64,000 bases of DNA from Grammothele lineata (taxonomy: Eukaryota; Basidiomycota; Agaricomycetes; Polyporales; Polyporaceae): assembly GCA_002150815.3 (NCBI GenBank), contig NDFF03000095.1, forward strand, positions 1 to 64,000, given 5' to 3'. This document shows positions 57,328 through 64,000 of the stretch, piece by piece. The notes below the pieces were generated by a model that was given only the letters and a program-made list of their open reading frames with translations, was not told where the DNA came from and made no database searches. Positions within the stretch are counted from its first letter, which is position 1, and every line of letters begins with the position of its first letter. Made by a program: the position numbers and the translations under genes.

Positions 57328-60300
57328 GTATCTAATAGACGATTACATCCTGTGTCCGGGTAGTAGAACATTAGCATAATGATGTCCCCACAATCTGAAT
57401 GGCGTACTCGTGTTAAGCCGATTGTTGCCCATATCAACGTGCGTGTACCAATGAGGCCTGGGTCCGAGTCATCATCGCTGTCATTGTCGTGAAGTTGGCT
57501 CATGTCTGCAGCCTGTACGGTGGTGGTGCCATCCTCCTTTTGAAGCTGTCGCATCGTAATTCTACAAGCCTGTGATAGAATTGCGCGAGCTGGCACAATG
57601 GCGGAGGGACCCTCGATGCGAGGGTTCATGAAGGTATTGTGCTCCCAGAACAGGACTTCTAACTCGGGGCTGCATTCGCCTCCATCGTCAGAAGGCGACA
57701 ATACGAAAGGAAGGATAAGACGCACTAAGCATCCCACAACGCTGTCGGACTCTGACGCAGCGGTTTGAACCACTTCACGTAGAGTAGTGTGGACTCATCA
57801 CCGTTGTTCGCACTTGGCTGGTAGTGTCGTAAGATTTGGATGACCTGGCCGGCGAAGCGACGCGTGCCAATGACAATCTGCACGATGGAACTCGCCGCAT
57901 GGCTCGATGCGTTAGAGGCGGCGATGCGGCGACCGTTAAGCTGTAGATAGTCATAAAATATTGCGTGACTTGTGAGGAAGTTTGCTCCAGCCGCGGGCGT
58001 TGCGCGGTGATTGAGGACGTGAGCGTCGGGGTGGTATGTACGATAGTAGTCGAGCATGCGGGGATGCTCCTCAGCTGCGAGTGGTCGCATGGCCCCTGGC
58101 CCCATAATCATCTGTGTATGGACTATTCGGTGTCAGATGCTGAGGCATACGAGAGAGCGTATAAGGAAGGACCAACCGCTGTGATAAGCCGTATCAATCG
58201 CTTTTGCGAGCGAGGCTACCGTGCCACGGACATCCGACTCTGAGGCAAGGAGTTCCCGAATAATTGCGAGCATGCTTTGATCCTCGATATTGTCAGTACG
58301 ACCTTGCGTCGCAATGTCGTGTTGAAGTTGGTGGAGCTACGTGGATATGTTCACTTCGACTACCCTTCTGGAGATTAAGGACATAAAGACGAACCATATG
58401 ACGTAGTGTCGAGTTTCGCATGAATTCCCGCATGAACGTGACTTCGATCTCGCCACCTCCATGCCCGCTCGTACTATAACTTTTGAGGACCTTGTTGAGA
58501 CGTTCAAAAATGAACGTCCAGAACCCATAAACGGGCCCGTAGTCTTCGATCTGGTCGAAGATATGTGTGAGATAATGGTGGTTGGGCTTCACATTATCAG
58601 GATGAAGCTGCAATACAGGAAATCAATTTCGGCGAGCGCCACAGTGAAAACGAATACGCGCCTTGAAGAAGCCGCGCAAATACGAAAAGAGAAGATATTT
58701 GGCTCGAGGAAGCTCGTCAATGCGAATTGAGTGTGCCAAAATAATCTTCAATGCTGCTGCGAGCCGAAGGAAGTTGTCGGCGTCGTCCCGCAACATGCGC
58801 GGTTGAGGCTCAGGCTGCGGATCGTGATCACCTGGCTGTGCCTTTCCTTCATCTAGGCGTTGCTTGCGCGCTTTCTCATTCTTCGCCCACGTCTTGTAGG
58901 CCTTAGAGCGCAAGGTCTTCGCCTCTGCAAGTGGACACCACTGCTCCCATACGAAAGGTATCTATTATAATACATACAAGTTCATGAGTCAGTCCCGGCA
59001 GAGCAGCGAGCTGAAGGAACGTACCGCAACAGGACAATACACCAATGCCATGCACTTCCATTCGTCTGCTGTCAATGAACCGCCCGCTGGATAGCCAACC
59101 TGCTGTGGCAGTCGCGCAACCCAAGCCGGCATCTCAAATCCCTTGAGGTACTCATGTATGTCGTCGAGCTCTCGAGGAATCTTCGTCTCGGGTGTCTCTT
59201 TGCGGAGGGTGTTTGTCTTTACCCACGCATCGAACCACTGCGTCTTGACAACACCTAATTTAACCAGCATGGCACCGCGCTGACAATTAGAATTGCATGA
59301 TGCAGACGTGTTAGAGATACATACCAAGCAAGATGTTGTGCATTGGATCCAAGACGGTCATACGTACAGGATCAAAGTACGTAAGACGCGAAAGCTCGAA
59401 ATAACGTGCGGAGTGTTCATTGAAATATTCTTCGCGCGCGTCATCGTCTGGCTGTTCAGCGTACCGCTTCGCGTGCTGCTTGTGCTCATCGCCACTGCGC
59501 GCTGGAAAAGCTGGCAGCCAAGACATCATCAGCTTCGCACACACAGCGTGAAGATTATCATACCATTCTCTGACATGGCAGCCTCCGTGCGAAGAGCACT
59601 GTGCGGAATGTGGCAGCGAGGGCAAAAGCCTTCCGATTTTGCGTGATCCGCAAACCCAGACATCTTGCACATGGCGGGGTGATCACAGCAGACGGCGAGA
59701 AGGTATACGCGTACTCGACGACCTGTAATAGATACGCAACGAGACGTGAGAACACACTTTACAACTTGAGAGCAGGTGGCTACGGCTCAATGGCTTACCT
59801 CGTGGATAGGCTGGAGTCGGAATAAAGATGCCCTTCTCGTACAGCAGAATGAGCTCATCGACAAAGTCCTTGAGTACGTATTGAAGCTCGTCGACATCGA
59901 AACCCGTTGGGCCTGGAGTAAGCGCTACTAGCTTCAAATTCTGGGGCCGGTAGCGCTTGTGATTAGGGAGGTTCGCGAACGCGACAGAGAGTACACTTGA
60001 ACTGTATGACCCTGCAAAGCTACTGCGAGGAAAGGTGAACCTAGAGAACAGTTAATACTCTGTCGAAGATCTAGATAGAAACCCATACCCGTCAAAACCG
60101 ATCGTGATGCCAATCCTGAGCTCCTCACGGTCTTCTCGATCAGGACTGTTGTCGAAAAACAGTTTGCCATCGTGCCCACGTGCCGTCCTCCAAACCTTCC
60201 CATCAGCGATACTGCGCATGAGGCCGGGCACGGGATCCTCATTACGCCACACATCGGCATCCCTCTCGTTATCGCCTTCCCAGACGAAACGCGTCACACT

Positions 60301-61853
60301 CTCCGTGAGCTTCTTCATTGGGCATTGGAGCCGTGGAGTCGGCTCCTGAGAATCCTTCACTTCTTTGTAGAGCGGGTCCTCGCAGTCCGGGCACACCAAC
60401 GACGTGAGGTGGAATTTGGGCGGGAAAACGAGGTGGCACGTAGTGCACACCGCATGAATATCGAACTCGTCTTCGAGGCCCAGACGCCGGAGACCTGTGC
60501 GGAGGGTGACAGGCACTTGAGCAGTCTGCGCAAGTAGGCCAACTGCCACGAAGATGATGCGCAACACCTTCAGGATCAAGATGCATGCAGCGTGGGAGAG
60601 ATGATAGAAAAGATGAAGCCAGCTGACGAGGAGAAGGATAGCCCTCCAATACCAGACCGGGCTTGATTCAAAAAATGCGGCCGTGACATCCGGCGGTCGA
60701 GCTACATCAAACTTGGGCGGGATTATAACCTCCTCTATAACGACACATTAAGCCGTTGAAAGCGTGTTGTATTCAAAAGCTTACCTTGCCATGCAACCGA
60801 GTCGCGGTCACCCTGATATTGCGAGGACGTCTGTGGCGGTGCATCGTTGATAGCGGGCGGGAGACGAAGAGATGCCAATGGAGAATGGCCTCCCCCATCT
60901 GCCCAGCCGGTGGCGGCGGCAGCGCCGCACACACCAACAGCGAGACCGGCATGTGGTGGGGCCGGCATAGCTGGATCGGAAGAATGGGGGCCAGAGGGAT
61001 TTGCGAAGACGGGCGCGGGCATTGATGAAGGAGGTGCCAGGGGGTGGGTGTGCTGACTAGGATGAGTAGCAGATTCGAATAGCTCTGAGAGAGTTCGTAA
61101 GTACTGTATACGAGCTATACGTGTTGTGATGGCGAAGGACACATACCATCCATAGCGAAGCTCAGTGTGCCCACTGGAGACTCGGGGGAAAGACCTTGAG
61201 ATAGATCTAACAGAACAACCGTGAGCGATACGTGACGTGGCAGACAATACCCACTGCAAACGTACCAATGTCGCCCGATGCACAGTCGACATGCTGGATT
61301 CCAAGGCGCGAGGGCGTACTTGCATGATCGAGAGGTCCATCCACTGGGCTGGAGTTGTCGGTGTATGAAGCTTCGGCGGATCGTAAAGCTGGACAAGTTG
61401 AGGGGGAGAGGGCATGAGACGAGGGCGGTGGGAAGAGGAAGAGAGCGCACCTCCGCCGCCATTGTTCGAATTCTCGGCAGCCCCCGAGACCCGGCCGTCA
61501 CAGAAGACGGCCACATTCGTACCTTCACTCGAAACACCAGCGACAGTGCCAGCCGAGGCACCCCCGTCGCGGGCGGTGCTGCGCTGTGAAATGGTGATAT
61601 CAACTGTGTATGCATCACCAAAACAAACTGGTCAGCGGGCGGTCAGAACCAAGCCAAACCCACAGCAACTTGCGTTACCTGGCATTTCCGGCGTTTGTAC
61701 GGCTGCAAATGCCGCCGCCGACTGCTCAAATGGCTGCGCCGGCCGGCGAAGCACCACCTGGGCTCGTACAGGCAACTCATCGTCCGAAACGGAAGCATTG
61801 CGGCGCGTCCGCTTGCGTCTGACAGCGCCGAAATTGTCTGCTATGCTGCTCAT
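57294..61853 (-). CDS. Plavaka-type (Tnp2/CMC) transposase
   Basis: Fifteen exons on the minus strand, all in phase, 1244 aa: 61679-61853, 61451-61603, 61266-61388, 61147-61206, 60785-61084, 60089-60734, 59799-60040, 59564-59722, 59325-59510, 59025-59254, 58662-58961, 58395-58607, 58151-58336, 57726-58111, 57294-57669. The N-terminal 290 residues are low-complexity with RRKRTRRN. Then come an HAVCTTCHLVFPP and CPDC zinc-like knuckle, GKLFFDNSPDRED, a region with LALTPGP-type LVALTPGPTGFDVDEL, CCDHPAMCKMSGFADH with CPRCH, VLDPMHNILLG (acidic catalytic motif), YPAGGSLTADEWKCM, KPNHHYLTHIFDQIEDYGP, FWTFIFERLNKVLKSY and a C-terminal LFWEHNTF. These match Agaricomycete Plavaka/Tnp2 proteins in order. 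The intron 58608-58661 has a GC donor. The final intron choice near 57460 is open. No stop or frameshift. Confidence 0.85.
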
Positions 61854-62301
61854 GCTGTGGGTATGCGTGAGTCCCCTTCATTCACGAAGAGAAATGCATA
61901 CTGACCTTCAGGGGAGACGGAATGGGGAGTTGCAGGCTTGGGCTGTGAGGGAGTATCAAACTCGAGCCCGCTCGTTCAAACTTCAAGTCCAGCGCGACTC
62001 GGCCCGATTGAGATCACCGGAATCCATATACCATGCTATGGTATGCTCACTAAACTGATATAGGCGGGGGTACCCTAGGTGTCTGTACATTTTCCGTAGC
62101 CCTGATCCCTGTGTACTTGAATACTACCTACGTGATCAAGGATTCGCGATGGGTACGAGTAGAAAGCGTAGACGGGGGTCTGTCTACGTGGTGCCATCGC
62201 GCGCGAGCCGCGATAAACAGATCTAAGATAAGGCGAGGCTATGGCGGATGGCCCGATAGTCCGCCCACGTGTGCCACGCCGCCTAGCCGCCCTTGCCTCA
62301 C

Positions 62302-62320
62302 GAGGCGCTGACATCCAGTG
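62302..62320 (-). repeat. right terminal inverted repeat
   Basis: Reverse complement of the left terminus at 55183-55201, 16 of 19 positions identical, ending CATCCAGTG immediately before the AAT duplication. Confidence 0.8.
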
Positions 62321-62323
62321 AAT
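62321..62323. other. target-site duplication, right copy (AAT)
   Basis: Identical to the AAT at 55180-55182 on the other side of the element. Confidence 0.75.
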
Positions 62324-62874
62324 GACTGCTTCTCAAGTTCTACTTCTCCCGAAAGCGGCCCTCCTGATTCCTGAAGCCTTCCCTCCGCAACCGCCAGGAA
62401 CAACCCTTCTCCCACTCGCGAGTTCCACCCCTGGGCCCTCTCCGCGTATTCCAGCGCTCGTCTTCTCTGCTTGCTTGCAGTCAGACGCGGCCTGAAACCG
62501 CGCACTTAGCCGCGCCCCTTTGTACGCTGTGAGAACCCGCGCACCTAACTCGTGGCTCTGATAGACCCGTGACTCGCCTTCTTCTCCCCTGCTGCAGTCC
62601 TGCTGCCCGTTTGTCGGCCTGAGACCGGTACTCAGTACTCAGGCCTCAGGCCCAGGGCGCGTCGCCTCTCGTCCTTCCCGACGGCACTCACCGCGCGCTG
62701 CGAGACAGCTATGGACCGTGATGAGACAGCGAAGTGTGGCGATATGCGAGATGTGGATGAGACCGCTCGTGCCGCCCCGGGGCCCGCCCGTATCTCGGGC
62801 TTCAGTCTGTCCTATATACATATACATACACGCATCCTGTCGACATCTTCTTCCTCACGCGCACGACTAGCACC
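62324..62874. other. promoter region of the third monooxygenase gene
   Basis: No gene recognised. It contains pyrimidine-rich stretches and the TATA box listed separately. The Plavaka element inserted at the upstream edge of this region. Confidence 0.5.
62813..62818 (+). promoter_or_regulatory. TATA box of BVMO gene 3
   Basis: TATATA followed by a second ATATAC run lies 62 bp upstream of the ATG at 62875. Confidence 0.5.
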
Positions 62875-64000
62875 ATGGCGAACCTCTCTCGCCGGTTCTC
62901 TTTCTTCAAACCCGCCTCCGAGTCCCAAGCGAACGCTCACCCCGGCGCGAACGGGCACGCGGACCCCGCCGCCACCCCTGTGGAGCAGACGCAGACGCCT
63001 GACTTTTGCATCGACGAGTACGACCCGATCAAGGTCATCGTCATCGGGGCGGGATTCAGCGGGCTTACTGCTGGTGTTCGGTGCGTCCCCTCCTTGCTCC
63101 CTCTCCCTTCCCATTCTCTCCTTCCCCAATTCCTCTTCCCCATTTCCCTCGCTCGATTGTTCCCCGCTGCGACTTCCAACGCGACTCACACCGAAACTGA
63201 CACGAACGCGACCGCACGCGCATACTAGATTCCCACAGAAGATTCCGAACGTCGAGCTCACGATCTACGAGAAGAGCGCGGGGGTGGGCGGGACGTGGCA
63301 TAATAACCGGTACCCGTGAGTCTTCTCTCTCGACGTTTGGGTGTATTGCGCGGATCGTCTGTCACAGCAGGCGTACGATGCGGTACCGCGGTCTTGGTAG
63401 AGGGGTATACCGTGGACGCGCGCGCGAGGAAAGAGACGGTCGAGCGAGCTGACGCGCTCTGCACAGGGGTCTGGCGTGCGACATCCCGGCTCACTGCGTA
63501 CGTCCTCTCCTCCCCTCCCCGCTCTCTCCCTCCATGTCTGACACCCACCCCAGTACCAGCTCTCCTTCGAAGAAAAGGTGCCTCCCTTCCCCCTCCCCTC
63601 TTCTCCCAATATCCCCCTACTCACCCCCTCGCGCCCGCCCCCACTCACAGCGCGACTGGTCAGCATTCTACGCCCCCGGGGCGGAGATCCGGTCCTACCT
63701 CGAGGGCATCGCGGACAAGTACAAGCTCGGGCGGTACATCCGGCTCCGGCACGAGGTCGTGCACGCGCGGTTCGACGTAGACAAGGGGAAGTGGGTCGTC
63801 AGGGTGCGCCGCCGGCCCGTCTCTTCCCCCACCGCCTCTTCGTCTGCCCCTTCTGTCGGTGTCTCCCCGAACGAAGAAGGAGGAGCGGAAGAGCAATTCG
63901 AAAAGTTCGAAGACACAGCAGACGTCCTCCTCACCGCCTTTGGGGCACTCTCGCGCTGGTCGATGCCGCCAATCCCGGGGCTCGAGGAGTTCGGCGGGGA
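62875..64000 (+). CDS. Baeyer-Villiger-type flavin monooxygenase, copy 3 (cut by the window end)
   Basis: Exons 62875-63080, 63229-63315, 63467-63497, 63554-63577 and 63651 to the window end. Exons 2-4 have exactly the lengths (87, 31, 24 nt) and phases of the two copies at 35068 and 39332. Motifs: VIVIGAGFSGLTAG (FAD Rossmann), GVGGTWHNNRYPG, ACDIPAHC, RDWSAFYAPGAEI, and LTAFGALSRW before the Baeyer-Villiger fingerprint, whose first residues fall at the window edge. The N-terminus is longer and disordered, and the linker after residue 160 carries an extra Ser/Pro/Glu-rich insert of about 25 residues. It is clearly more diverged from the other two than they are from each other. The 3' part lies outside the window. 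Confidence 0.85.

Larger units (their letters stand above)
55183..62320. mobile_element. complete Plavaka (EnSpm/CACTA-CMC) DNA transposon, 7138 bp
   Basis: Bounded by inverted CACTGGATGT termini and a 3-bp AAT duplication. It carries an intact 15-exon transposase on the minus strand and a second, convergent gene on the plus strand; their 3' ends overlap by 34 bp. About 550 bp of non-coding terminal DNA lies on the left and 470 bp on the right. A CACGTGG motif occurs in both subterminal regions (35 nt and about 47 nt from the ends), a possible transposase-binding site. No internal lesion was seen. The element therefore looks autonomous and fairly recent, although its termini are no longer identical. 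Confidence 0.85.

Overview
The window is from a filamentous basidiomycete, most likely an Agaricomycete. Genes are split by many short GT-AG introns (mostly 45-80 nt). The DNA carries two transposase classes typical of mushroom-forming fungi (KDZ and Plavaka/EnSpm-CMC), and the metabolic genes are of fungal type. No rRNA, tRNA, CRISPR or prokaryotic operon structure was seen. Exon models below were built by hand from splice signals, reading phase and remembered family motifs; none has been checked by alignment.

Positions 1-32 kb are gene-poor and accessory. They hold a Pro/Ala-linker orphan gene (441-1650, minus), a small gene with a viroplasmin/RNase H1 N-terminal-like domain (2326-2829), a 419-aa orphan (4217-5593, minus) and an intronless 715-aa orphan (9419-11566, minus). 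Next comes an apparently intact KDZ transposase (13182-17199) followed on the same strand by a KDM3-like JmjC gene with a zinc-finger-like region and a Lys/Ala repeat tail (about 18221-20729). A badly broken CSL (CBF1/Su(H)/LAG-1) transcription-factor pseudogene follows (about 21446-23060), then small orphan genes, two of them clean multi-exon models (27776-29107 and 30099-31398).

Positions 35-54 kb are ordinary gene space. Two Baeyer-Villiger-type flavin monooxygenases lie in tandem (35068-37740 and 39332-42079). Both are 607 aa with the same 16-exon structure, including a 15-nt microexon. They are followed by an importin-beta-3/Kap121-like HEAT-repeat gene lacking the usual C-terminal part (42636-46743), a convergent salicylate-hydroxylase-like FAD monooxygenase (46990-49258, minus) and a single-pass membrane protein with a Gln-Pro repeat (51150-53654, minus).

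Positions 55-62 kb are the main find: a complete 7,138-bp Plavaka/CMC transposon (55183-62320). It has CACTGG terminal inverted repeats, a perfect 3-bp AAT target-site duplication, an open 15-exon transposase gene of 1244 codons, and a second, convergent 5-exon gene of 443 codons. The second gene belongs to a basidiomycete orphan family that I recall as multi-copy. About 550 bp beyond the element a third monooxygenase paralogue starts (62875) and runs off the window edge.
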